Shown piece by piece: positions 36,701 through 48,567 of a stretch of DNA of 64,000 nucleotides (within the stretch, counting starts at the first letter, position 1; each line of letters starts with the position of its first letter). The position numbers were made by a program, and so were the translations under genes. The notes beneath the pieces were generated by a model. That model was not told the DNA's origin, ran no database searches, and saw only the letters and a list, made by a program, of their open reading frames with translations. This stretch comes from Diprion similis. Taxonomy: Eukaryota; Arthropoda; Insecta; Hymenoptera; Diprionidae. The DNA lies in NCBI RefSeq assembly GCF_021155765.1, contig NC_060105.1, forward strand, positions 186,001 to 250,000, read 5' to 3'.

Positions 36701-39700
36701 CTAAATTTCAATGACAAAAGTACGAATCTCCATCGGATGCAGAAGAATGTTGATAGCTTCGTCGCTGACGTGTATCGATCCTGCATCGGCATCTCTCACA
36801 TTTTCCCGTTCACGGTGTACTTCGTTCGAATCACTTACCCACCTTAGACGCTCTGACTCGTTCAACCACTGATTACCTCCCAACGTTGTTTCCCGCGCAT
36901 TCTTTACCGTGAAGGGAAGGAAAAGATCCTGTGAAACGTGAAAAGAGTTGACATTATCGGCATACGCTAGCGCTCTGGGAGTATACTAACCAGGTGTGAC
37001 AGCGATGTCGCCCGAAATACACGGAACGTCTCTTGAAACCGCCCGGTTCGAGCCACACATGAGGTGACCGCCAGTGCGAACACATGCACAAGTTTTCGTT
37101 CGCAGGATTTGTCTGCTGGGCTTGACTCAGGTAAAAGTTGTGCATGTGTTAGTTATAACGGCGGTCAACGCGTGGCTCGGACTGGGCGCCTTCAAGGAGC
37201 GTTCCCTGTTTATGTTGTATTATAGCTGACCTTGATATTGATTTCCACTGGGTGAGAGTATCTTGTGTCTTCACCAATTTCAAACATGTGCTCAAGCCTG
37301 AAGAGTAGTCCACCATCTTTCCATGGCTCCAGGCTCAAAATACGCACATTCGGGGGTAGCTGCTTTGTAAGGCCAGATCCCTAAAAGATAATAACATAAT
37401 ATGGAGTTTCGATGCGATGTTCGCAGATTGTCAACGTAGAAACAGACTCGCCTGCATTCGATAATGATGACGCCATTCCTCAAAAGTTCGACCGGCCGCC
37501 GGGGATATGAGGATGCACGGAGGATTCAATAAATTCCAGGCCATCTGCTTTTCCATTAAGATAGTTGAGCTACGGACCGAATTGGTCCCCGTTATGATTT
37601 GGTGCCGGCCACGTACGACCAGTCCCTTGCCGTAGGCTATCTCGTTCAAAGCTTCACCAACGCCGAAAGCATCATCATGCAATATCCTACGATGTAGCTG
37701 TAGGATCACCGCGTGTATAGCAGGTATTATACTTATACGTACATTAAATATACCCAACCTACGGAACTATATTGAAGACATCCAAACTTATTCTGTGCAC
37801 ATAGTATTTACCATCAATTCCACTTGGCCGTCGTTGAGACTGGAGCCACCCTGGGCTCGGTCGTTCAGGACGCTCATTCTTAACTTATTTATTCTGTCCT
37901 TGATAGTGACTTTGGCGGTGATGGGGTAATAGTTACCCGCAACAGGTTCGGCGAGCTGCAACGTCCAAGTAGGCCGGAAGTTTTTCTCGCGTCTTAACAT
38001 TTCGCGACCGTTGCTGTCGGTATAAAACACATTTTCCGTGGCCAGGTTGCTAGTGTAACTTGTTATGATTTCCTTGCCAACTTTATCACTACAAAAGGAA
38101 GCAAATATCATTAATGGTACCATAATTATATGGAATCCAAATGGTCGATAATCACGTACTATGTATGAACGGGTTATAAAGCATTTGATTTTTATTTATC
38201 GAGATTGAAGCCAATATAGCTGCAGAGTTGTACACCAAGTAGATATACGCGTAAAATTTAGAGATAACTCAAAAGATTGACTAGAAACCCTGGAAATCTG
38301 GTCAAGTCGAATAAGTTACGGAATTTGGAAAAAATAACGTCATTTATTGGTTGGTGAATACGATCGCGATGGACGTAACTATTAAATAGTACTTGGAAAG
38401 TACTTGTAAATTGCGTAATAGCATGTTTCCAAAGTACATATATTATCGCTATGTTCTACAATTATAAAGAATGTGGCGACACGCAAGCTACACTGTAAGC
38501 TGGTACTCACTCGACGGGGATTGGACCGACTAGCCAATCATACTCTATATAATCTTCACCTGTGTAAAGCCTGACAATCTGACTGACCCATTCGTTAATC
38601 TTCACATGTATTTCCTGAACGAGTGGACCTGCGAATAAAAGAAGCAGCTCATACATGCTATAAAACACAATCCTAAAGGACAATTCATTTGTTTTATTTG
38701 TTTATCTTTAGTTTTCATTGATGTAATTCTATATTTAGGATACTGTTTTACCCTTATAAGTCTGGTTGCTGCCAACATTTGTTAGATTCTTGGGGGTAGC
38801 GTCTTTGGGCCTGAATATGTATGCTCCGGAGGAGCGAGTTACGAATTCCTCATTATTGCCTTGGCTGCTTTCGTAATAGTGGAAGGATTGGGTGATTCTC
38901 ATGTTTGTAACACCCGACTTGATTTTTCGCAGAGCACACGTGCTTCCGTCATCGGTCATTGAGACGTTGAAGAACTGAGTAGCAAGAGAGAGAACATATA
39001 ACAAATTTCTTAACTAATAACAGTGTCGCATACAATTTGTGAACGATTAGCACTGGAACGAACCTCATTTTGTATCGTCGCTTCGGACAAGCTTTCGCTG
39101 CGTACGGGTTCAACAGTCTTGTTACCTCTAGTGACGTAGTAAGCTTGATAACCGAGAGCTTGGATATTTTTGGCACGAAAAACTAATTCGTTGACCGCTG
39201 AACTCTCTCTGCCGGGAATTGCCAGGACTTCAGGTGGTATTGGAATAATTTGTGTGGCAAGATTAGCACCTAATTCAAACGCAAAACGGACATATAAATT
39301 ATGGCTTCTTTTACATACATTCTGGTAAACGTGCAAATAGTTACATTTGTTTATGTCCGGCAAATATTGATTAAAAAAATAGTCGTCCAAAGGCATATTA
39401 GCGAACCACATACAAATAGTACAAGGCATTGTATTAAGAGCATCAGACGACAACGGAGTTCTGATTACCCGTTTTTCGTACATTCTCCAGAAATATTGTT
39501 GTCCGACCGATGAGTTGGAACTTTGCGGCAATCTTTATGTAACGCATAGTGCTCATTTATGAACAGCTCTTTCACGTGCTTCGATAACATACCATTGGCA
39601 GCTACTTTTGTATTCGGCATTTCTACGCAACCGATGATTTAACGATCGTCATCCGTCATATTTACCAGTGAAGTCTCGAACGACGTATGAATTGCCTGTT

Positions 39701-42700
39701 ACGGGAATGCGAACAAAGCTCGAAACCACTCTACTTTGCGGATTGTACAGAGTCAGGACAAAGTTTTCATTTTCTTCCGTGTACGGGCAAGAGCTGATGT
39801 TTAGTTGGTAACAGGTGTAGAAATGAACTTCTGCACCCTCGCGAGATCTGCTTTGGTTCCTTTTTGAAATCAAGTTTCTGCAAAAGAGGTCTCAACTGTA
39901 CTTCATTCAATCTCAGTCATACGTGATACCATACCCATAGGTAACTGTAATTATCAGGTGTAACGTTGCAAATCGCTGAACGCAAGTATATCGATTAATT
40001 TGAGATCTTCCGATACTGCACAAGCTAATTTCTATCGCGCAGGATACACTTATACACGGTACGAGTGCTGACCAACTCTTCTGCGGCATGTAGATAGACC
40101 CAGACGCCGTTTTTATCTCGACTTACAGGCGTTCCGTGTTCACCTTGTGCCAAAGAAATGTATCCATACGTATACGTTATGTATGGTATAGGTTTTAGCT
40201 GCAGACGGGGGAGGCCCGAGGACGCAACCTCCGTTTACGCCCATGTTGGATAATATACTAATTAGTTTCCCACAAAGTCTGCCTGTGACTCGGGTGTGTC
40301 ATCGGTGTACTTACCCAAGTGCATCTGATAAAATCCGTTCTCCGCCCTTCATAGCTTTGGATAAAATTCTCGCGTAATCCTCAGCAACCTGCTGCTTTTC
40401 GGTTCCAGTAATCGCATCATGGTGTTGAAGTACACCCATCGCTTCACGAAACGGATTCAGGTAAGTTTCCGACGACGATATATTAGTCAATGCTGAAAGC
40501 TGCTTCGATATCTGCAAATTTTTAAATTGCATAGCTATGAATTTGTATCAGCTAGATCTGAATCGCCGAGGATCATAACGAAGAAGCCACACAACTCAAG
40601 TTGAACGACATTTGGACAGTGTATTTCAGTTTATACGTTACATTTGTATGTTGCGCTGTGTAAAATTTTACAAAAGCAAGACAACGCTATAAAAAATACA
40701 TACGTTCCGGAAGCCGAAGGTTTCAAGATAACTTACCATCAAGATAGTTCCGCGCCAAGTTGCTCATACTCTATAAGAGCTGTTAACTATGTCTAGTTCA
40801 TTGTACTATTTGAAAGTAAACTAATTTTTCATTTAATGATCAATTTCTAGTTCAGATTGTAAATTTTTCTATTTTCAATCTAGATTTGATAAAATTCTCC
40901 ATTTTCTGTTATGAATTAAGCACTCACTGAAACATTCGACCAGCCTTGAATACCAGCTGATATGGATAGGTTGACGTACCTGGAGGTAATTGTTTCCCAT
41001 TCTCTCGTAAAATTTTATTGTTGGCCTCGAACTGTAATATCCTGACCAGTAGGTGTGGGGGTCGCTGGCGTAAGGAAAGAAGTCATCAGACTTGGTTGGC
41101 CAAGAAAGGGCCAGCTCGTTGACGGCTTTCAAGTAACAGGATGGTGTCGAGTAAAACACATTTACTGTACTTCCGTGGCGGTCGTTTGTGTATCTGATAA
41201 TAATGGTTCACTTGATTTATGATTATATTATAAGCTTTAATTAATCGTCGTCTAATCATTTCAATAGACTTTATTTCCCAAGCAAAAGGAAAAGAAACAA
41301 ATCTCCATCAACTGATTTGACGGTATAGGCATAAATAGCGAAATGGATTTGGAACAATACGGTTCGTAAAATGTCATCTCACCAAGAAATAAGTAGAAAT
41401 GTAATTCAATCAGTGTATACTGTACATACGTGGCTACATTTATATCTATATTTTACCTGATTAATTTATCCAAATTTTTGAACCACAGTTCTGCACTTTG
41501 ATAATTGAAATCATCCCCCATAGTCATGATAATGTTATTTGTTCGATAAAAACTTTGTTGCGTTTCTGCAAAAACCAGTAACTGCGCCACCTGCCAAGTT
41601 GTCTATATTATACATTGCTCACCATATCGTTTGTATTACACATCGCTTTCCCCCCTTCCCATCCACTCCTGCCTACCCCCTCTGTGGTATCTATCACGAT
41701 CCTTCATAGAAATCCCTCCAAAGAATGATTTCAACTAACATTTTAGTAATGACGTACTAGGCTGCCTAGATTCAGTTTCCGGAAAAATTCTAGGAGCTAA
41801 AATTAGATTCAATCAGTAAGTAGAGTACCTCAGCAGTTTGTCCAAGTTTTTGTACCACGTTTCCGCAACTTGATACGTGAAATCTCCTCCCATCGTCAAT
41901 ATGACATTATTCGTTCGGTAATATTTAGACTGCATCGTGGCGTACTCGACAAGCGACGAAATCTGGCAACGAACGTTAGAATTTAGTTGATCGAACGCGA
42001 TTACGGAGTGTATGAAGTGAAAACAGGTGGCGAAACTGTTGATAACTTTTCAAGTCTTTACATTGGGTTACTATGCGATGTATACAAATATTTGTCAGAT
42101 CATAAAAATAGTCAACAAAATCGAATAATAAGACTAATTTTACCGGGTGCAAATCTATAGTTGGCATTCAAACTTAACATGGACTTGTTGTTCCATTGTT
42201 TCGACAATTTTCTAAGAGGGGCAGAAAGGGAGGAAAGAGTATGTATATATAGGTGGCACGAGTAGGCCAACAAACGCCGATGAATGATCATTAGAGTGAA
42301 ATACATGAAGAGATTACCACTGGCGTTTGTATAATTTAAGTATAGATAATCGTGATTGTTACCCTACGGTCAACATTGTAGTCGGGACTTTCAGGATCAT
42401 CAACGATTGGCTCGTCTGCACAGAGTATGTCGAAACAAAACCCAGGCGGAGGACTGTAAGTGTTGAATAGGACGCTCGTGAACAGATCAGCCTTCTTTCC
42501 TACAAGAAAATATTGTCCGCTGTGATTGTTAATTGGCATGGCTAACGATAAGGGTGAAAGGAAATTGTTTAAAAATAAGTTATCTGAATTGCATCCGCAT
42601 ACCCAAACTGTCACTCCCTTTCCAAATCATTTCGGCTGTTTTCTTATCCATGCGATTTCTCTTATCCTGATAATCCAGTCTACCGAAGAAGAGACCGTCG

Positions 42701-45700
42701 AAGCCCATCTGAGCGAATAATGAGGCCTGCTCCCTCGAGTGACCAAAGGGATCTATTTGCCATCCAACGTGGGGGCGTGCACACGATCCGAATGTGTCAT
42801 TAAGACGCCTATGGCGAGAACGGGAAGAACAGGTAATTGTATTGAGCGGTTGCGAAAAAACGGTGCTGTTAGTTCTGACCTGGCGTTGAGGCGAAATATA
42901 TATATATATTGTGCTTAATAAGTAATTATTGAATACCAGTTTCTGTATCCGTAACAACTGTTTTGGGTTAGTATGATGTATATTATATGTATAGCCACAC
43001 AATATGAAGTCACTTGAAGGAGAATCTAAATCACGGATGCGCATTGATGATGAGAATAATCTCGACTGAAATCTCATCAGTGATAATAGGTTGAAATATA
43101 TCGGCTTTGCGGTCTTTTCTAGAAAAAAATATTTCTTTACCACGTGCTTGGAAACGCTTGAAAGCATTTTACCTCTAGAATTAACACGTGAATATCTAAA
43201 CTTTGCACCTTTATAAGTGCAAATTCTTCCATTGTTAATTCTAGAGCAATACTCGTTTATCGTCGCTGAGAATCTGCCGAATGTATGTGTCGTTGGTAAC
43301 TATACGGGGATATTTATTTGTTTCTGAACACGATTGCAACTGGTGCAGCCGTTTTATTCGGTGCCTGCATAATAAACGGCTGGCTCTAACTCGGGTTTCG
43401 CGTTTAGCAACGAATAAAAATCCATGCGCGTACATTCATAACGTGCAGCTCAGATGAATATGACATACCTGAACCCCCAGGTGAACTGATCGATGATTGA
43501 TTGATAATGAGTGACCGCCTCGTCATTCATGCTCCATGCCCCGCTTATTATTTCCAGCCGACCTTCGTCAATGAGCCTCCGAACATCGGTCTTAACTCGG
43601 TCATTTTGATACGACCACCACTTCCACAGATAGGCGGTCTCCACGTAAATAAACCTTGACATTTCTTTACTTTTAGATCAAAACTATAAAATTAAGATTA
43701 TTGAAATAGCGATGTGTCAATAATTTTTGCAGTAGGTTTCACCGCCACCTTGAAATTCTTTAACCACCAAGTCTCGCGATGTTTCCACAATTGAGAGTGT
43801 TGTATAGGTAGGATATAAATCAGTTGGGAATACCATATATCTACAGTGGCGTTGACATATGCAATAAGTGACAAGTCATTATTTCTTAGATGTACCGCTA
43901 CATTGCTCCAGAATTAAAGTCTACTTGCCGCGTGCGGCCAATTACACGCATTCAACTCCCGCAGGATTCTACACTTCTCTAAATTTAGCACAGACGATAA
44001 ACTCCAAATATCGTACGTACATACTACGTACGTGCAGTACCTACAATATTAATTGATTAACTTTATGCAGATTACCTTCTGTTTGGATCTTCAAGTAGTT
44101 CGTGGATCACGCTGTCTAGAATGTATTGGACTCCAGCTTTTGCAATCAAGGGACGACCTCAAAAATTAATGTGTATTATTAGAAATGCCTTGATCAGTCT
44201 AATATTCCGTACGGTTAATATGTAACTCGTAGAACATTGCTTTTGTGTAAAAATCCCTGTGAGACACTCTTGTCGAAACTTTGGACCCAATTTACATATT
44301 AGCTGCTTTTCCTCTATGTGGTGTTTAAAAGTTTCATTTGTTTTATGCAAAGTCGACTGCATATCTTCGATATTGCGAAACGAAGAGTCGTCAACTTGAC
44401 TATCAAATTATCCTGCGATAGTCACCCTCGGGCATTTAATATCAAATACGTATTTTAGTCTGTATATCATACGTAATCAAATTGGTTCTAATTGTATTTA
44501 ATATTATACAAATATAAATTTTTAAACATTCCGTAGATGATCGCACTTAATTATACGCAACTATGCATGCATCGTTAGGGTGGTCCTTGATCTGGGTTAG
44601 GGAAAGTTTTCGTCGTGACACCTACTAAAAACTGTCTAAAATTTCAACGCCCTGCATCGATGGAAACTTACACATCATCCAGCTTGGATCCGTCCCATTA
44701 AGGACTCATTCTCAAATACCGGAAAAAAAATTCTTTCAAGAAACTAAATTTTTCTTATTACGAACCTCAAATTTTTTCGATTGAAAATACAAACGCAACG
44801 CAACATTGTTTTCGGCTTACGATATGTATCCCATAGAAAAATTGTACTTAAACCACGAGAAGAATAAACTTTCTAGTCGCAAATTGTACTTTTCAATAAA
44901 CGACTAGGATTTCGCGAGGATGAAAATTTCGTCTCTCACAAAAAATGTTTGTTCGTATAACTGAGAATCAATGACTGATGGAGAAAATATGCGCTTGGTG
45001 GTGGACCGGATGCCCAGTGACAAAGGGGGTTAAAATTTCAGGCAATAATGTTTTGAGCACTCGTATCGAGAAAAACTTCTTCGAACCCAAATTAAGGCCC
45101 GCCCTAAGATGTCGTGCATGATTCCCTAACGCGAGTCCAAAGTCTGTCTGTGATATTGCATAAATTAACATACATCGTACGTGTAAATATGGTTCGCACA
45201 ATTGCAGTAATCAGCCTATTCTTAGAGTATACAATGTAATTATAATTGTGTGACAATCAGTGCAACGTGTCAGACTTATTGTCAATCGAAAACGTTTTGA
45301 TTTTTCAGGCTTGAGAAAATTTAAAACTAGGCAATAAACGATTGGATGATGTATGTACGTTATACAATGTATTTGTAGTATAGGTGACAGCAAATGAAAT
45401 ACTCACCACCCCAGTAATACTGATCGACTGTTTTTAACCAGCCAACATCGTCATGGGTGTGCGGAATCAAATGAATATTTAATTTGTGTTGGCTGAGTTT
45501 TGGACAAGCCTGTAATTCGATGTCATTATGCATATGATTGGCGGTAACATAATACATAATTCACTAGATAAATCCTAAACCGTGCTACTATTGTTTTATG
45601 ATTTGCTGTAACGTTGATCAAGTCCACGAATTCCTTTCGTATATGTACCTACATCCAGTCAGTGTTCAAATTACATGATATATGAATGATAGCAAATAAA

Positions 45701-46057
45701 ATACTACAAAATCAAAACTCGAAGTTAGTCACTTGATAACCACAAGTCTTCAAAGTTTGTCGTCATTTGAAATTTTTCAACGGCCAGTCTACGTCCGTTA
45801 TAAATATATATATATATCTATGTCCGGTCTATGTTGAAATTATACGATATACTAAAGATAGCAAATAATATACAACACGATCGAAAGACGCAGTTACTCA
45901 CTTGATAGCCACAGGTCTTCGAACTTTCTCGTGATTCAAAATTATTTAACGGTGTTGCGCCACATTCTTTTCCAACCCAATAAAACAGGAAAGCGAATAA
46001 CAATAAGAATTGTGGAACGTAAAGCGGCATCTTTGACATCCTCGACGTGGCTGCCAT
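36701..46057 (-). CDS. Lysosomal alpha-mannosidase, glycoside hydrolase family 38
   Basis: Seventeen exons per transcript, all phase-checked: 45902-46057, 45407-45509, 44076-44157, 43469-43654, 42603-42808, 42363-42499, 41829-41962 (or 41457-41590), 40980-41193, 40315-40511, 39666-39877, 39064-39269, 38752-38974, 38511-38628, 37812-38088, 37452-37697, 37231-37380, 36701-36928; 1024 residues, close to mammalian lysosomal mannosidase. A signal peptide (hydrophobic core [13 protein letters not shown]) directs it to the secretory/lysosomal route. Catalytic elements seen: HTHDD (69-73, zinc ligands), QIDPFGHS with the nucleophile Asp195, MGGDF with the acid/base Asp317, and [10 protein letters not shown] with a zinc His. 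It hydrolyses alpha-linked mannose from N-glycans. C-terminal signatures include YTDSNGRE and QGGSSL. The start is the first ATG giving the signal peptide. Oddities: a GC-AG intron after exon 15, an alternative exon 7, and a decayed copy of exon 1. Confidence 0.97.
41457..41590 (-). CDS. Mannosidase exon 7b (mutually exclusive pair)
   Basis: Also 134 bp, bounded by TTGGCAG and GTAAAA. Encodes [10 protein letters not shown], then [15 protein letters not shown] and ends NLDKLI plus two bases. By my count about 25 of 44 residues equal exon 7a, with no stop or frameshift, so it is under coding constraint. Including both exons, or neither, would break the frame (134 is not a multiple of three), so they must be used alternatively. 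Confidence 0.88.
41829..41962 (-). CDS. Mannosidase exon 7a (mutually exclusive pair)
   Basis: 134 bp, bounded by TTGCCAG and GTACTC. Encodes [10 protein letters not shown], then [15 protein letters not shown] and ends NLDKLL plus two bases. It starts in phase 0 and ends in phase 2, exactly like exon 7b. It contains the acid/base Asp and a conserved Trp-Tyr-Lys-Asn segment. Confidence 0.9.
43173..43246. repeat. Small nested palindromic element in mannosidase intron 4
   Basis: Outer arms CTCTAGAATTAACA and TGTTAATTCTAGAG are perfect inverted copies. An inner pair TTTGCAC/GTGCAAA surrounds CTTTATAA. The intact palindrome suggests a recent tiny MITE or a structured intronic RNA segment. Confidence 0.7.
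45650..45792 (-). pseudogene. Decayed tandem duplicate of mannosidase exon 1 end
   Basis: About 140 bp resembling 45827-45965, the 3' part of coding exon 1 plus the start of its intron. The codons for KTCGYQ are conserved, followed by GTGACT in place of the functional donor GTGAGT. Upstream of them the frame has a TGA, so the copy cannot carry the reading frame from the signal peptide. It sits inside the first intron, between exon 1 and exon 2. Confidence 0.75.
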
Positions 46058-48567
46058 GCAGCGATCCCTGCTCGACAGGAAGGGACTAAGCAAGATGACC
46101 GAGTCCGGCGTCTGGCCCACCGATACTTAAGCTCTCGGCGTTTCTCCAATACACCCGCGCCAAGTCCACAACTACGTGTCAAACACATAAGCACGCACAC
46201 ATCATACACGGATTCGTGTATAAAGTATATGAACCGTGGTGTACACAAACATACCATATCCCGCGGCTAGCGCTGCGTGACTTTTCCCCCTCTGTTATGA
46301 CAAACGCGTATTGTACGTACAAGGTAAAGTCACTCGTCATATTATGTATAACGACAATGTCTTTTCTATACGGCCAATACAAGCACCTTACGTCGATTTC
46401 GCATGACAACGACAAGTCCTTATCTCTTGAAAGGTTATCGTACGGGATGGCCTGGAAACGGACTTACGCACACAGATTTATACACGTTATCAACCTACCC
46501 CGGTTCTCCTATATTGGAAACAACCAGATTTTCAAGTTACCACGCGTTTCGTTAGTCTGGCCTTATATTCATTTCTCACCCGGTTCAGTTTCATGTAATA
46601 AATAAACAACCTCAGAACGGAATACTTACACTGTAGAATTTCCAAGATCAATAGGTCCACCTGTACATATAGTAGTTACAATGTTGAGTAAGTGTAAAAT
46701 GAAGTCAGATGAATAATTTTCATTAATAGGACTGCGTAAAATTACAATTTTGGCGAAGAGGCGTCACTTGAGATGCGAATACAGGGCTGAGGCAGTTTTC
46801 CCCTGCCGATATCCTTACTGCAGACACATATATTATCAATCATACAAACTGAATGTTGTTACTTCTGATATCAATCATCATTTTATAGATAACCGGCGGT
46901 GACCTGATCTTTCTGACGTCGGGCATCCGGTGGATGGACGTATAAAATTTTTATTCTCTATCAGTGAATACAACCTATTTAACCTTGTTTACTGACGGTA
47001 AAGTCTGTAAGGTTTTTATACTTACCGCTAAACGTGGAATTGAAAATATTCAAATACATACTTATATTTTCTTCAATTATCGCGTATAGACATGACCCTA
47101 GATTATGATTTCAGGCATTCAGCAAACACCATTAAAAGATGATCGGATTGACTCAGTCGTAAATACAATAATTTTGCTGCAATTTTTTAACTGTCGATTT
47201 CAAGGTCCTCAGATTAGTCGCAACAGTTTCTTTTTTCAGAAAACCGGCGGCACATGTACTGCCAAACTTAATCCTAGCGTTTCTCAAAAACGACGAAACA
47301 AAAATCCAAAAGAAGCCAAAGAACTTAAAAACTATAAAGTGTTTCAGGAAGTGTGAAAGGAAAGAATGAAATATCCAAATTATTTGCTTTTAGATCACAT
47401 TATACATATAATATGGATGTGTGTATAACAGATGAAAATGCATTGGGATAACACTGGCAAAGGCATAACGATAAACATCTTCACTTATAATTATGCATAA
47501 AATGTATATAGTGTACAATAGGTGATTAGTGAACAAAGCAAATAGAAATCGTAAGTCTATATCTGTAAATGTAGAGTTTTTTTAACGTTATGCAATTTTG
47601 TACGACCTTGCACGTAGTATATTTCTCATGTACGTAACTGTGTCAGTGGCAGAATAGACGATTAACGTTGTTAGGGAAAATAATCCAATTAAAATTATGC
47701 ATTTGAAACTCAGGTCTCGCATATGTATACATAATTGATAAATATTTTTTATAAGTGATTTTTCTGCGAGTAAAGTCGCAGTCTTGCTGATGAGGTGGAA
47801 GTTGTCGATGAGTCGGTTGTGCAAACACAGCCGGTTTGGTTAAGCCCAAAGAAAACGGAGTGATTGGCATGCCGTTGTAGTATAATGCTTACAGAAGGAA
47901 GGAGAAACGTATTTCTGTACTATATCGTGGGCTTAATGTACCAAACCGGTTATGTCGAGATCGACGGATAATATTCGCATTGCTAAAAATCTGAATATAC
48001 AATCGATTCTTGAGGCCTACCAAAAGTTATTGGTCTGTAATACGTGTGCGCTTGATCCCAGCCTCGTGGGGCGGTGTTGTAGTTTGACAATCGCTGGTAA
48101 CTGTTCAATTTCGGTCCTCGATATTCAGTATTTTCGTGGGCATTATCTCCTGTAACAATTCAGACATCTTCCAATTTACCATTATCATGTAAATATTCAA
48201 CACTTGCAGCGTATGTCTATCCATATCGTAAAGTATGCATATACATAGTATCCCTACGTATGATAATACTGCATTTACAGTAATAGGAAGGAGTTTGGAA
48301 AACAGTGACTGGAAACCGAAGGTTTGAAAACAAATAGAAAAGAGAAATTCGTCGGTAAAAATTGTATAATCAATATCATGCTGATTTCCGACAAATCTAA
48401 CTAAGTGTTCTCCATTAGACGAGTAGTCATTAACGATCAAGCCAATCAAATATAACACTCACATTTTTCAGATAACATCATGAATCATACCAGGTAATGG
48501 ATGATAGTCCGAAGTCGTAGGTACATACATAGGCACGTTAGAGTAGAGGCATTTGTTAAGAAAATCA
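46058..48567. other. Intergenic; mannosidase promoter side, no gene supported
   Basis: The first few hundred bases should hold the 5' UTR and promoter of the mannosidase gene. A plus-strand frame ending at 47356 follows a good acceptor (TTTTTTCAG at 47239) and encodes a basic Lys/Arg/Asn-rich tail, but no upstream exon was found. The long frame 46216-46605 (plus) does not look like protein. Confidence 0.45.

Noticed and set aside
40020-40190. Minus-strand open frame in mannosidase intron 9 with protein-like text ([12 protein letters not shown]) and a GTAAGT inside
   Set aside because: Family alignment needs no extra residues between exons 9 and 10, whose phases already fit; no matching acceptor in phase.
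46216-46605. 129-residue plus-strand ORF upstream of the mannosidase gene
   Set aside because: No splice context, no recognisable motif, composition as expected for chance translation; overlaps the likely promoter.
47239-47356. Possible terminal exon (basic tail KRRNKNPKEAKELKN after TTTTTTCAG)
   Set aside because: The acceptor is good, but I found no upstream plus-strand exon to join and no clear polyadenylation signal.
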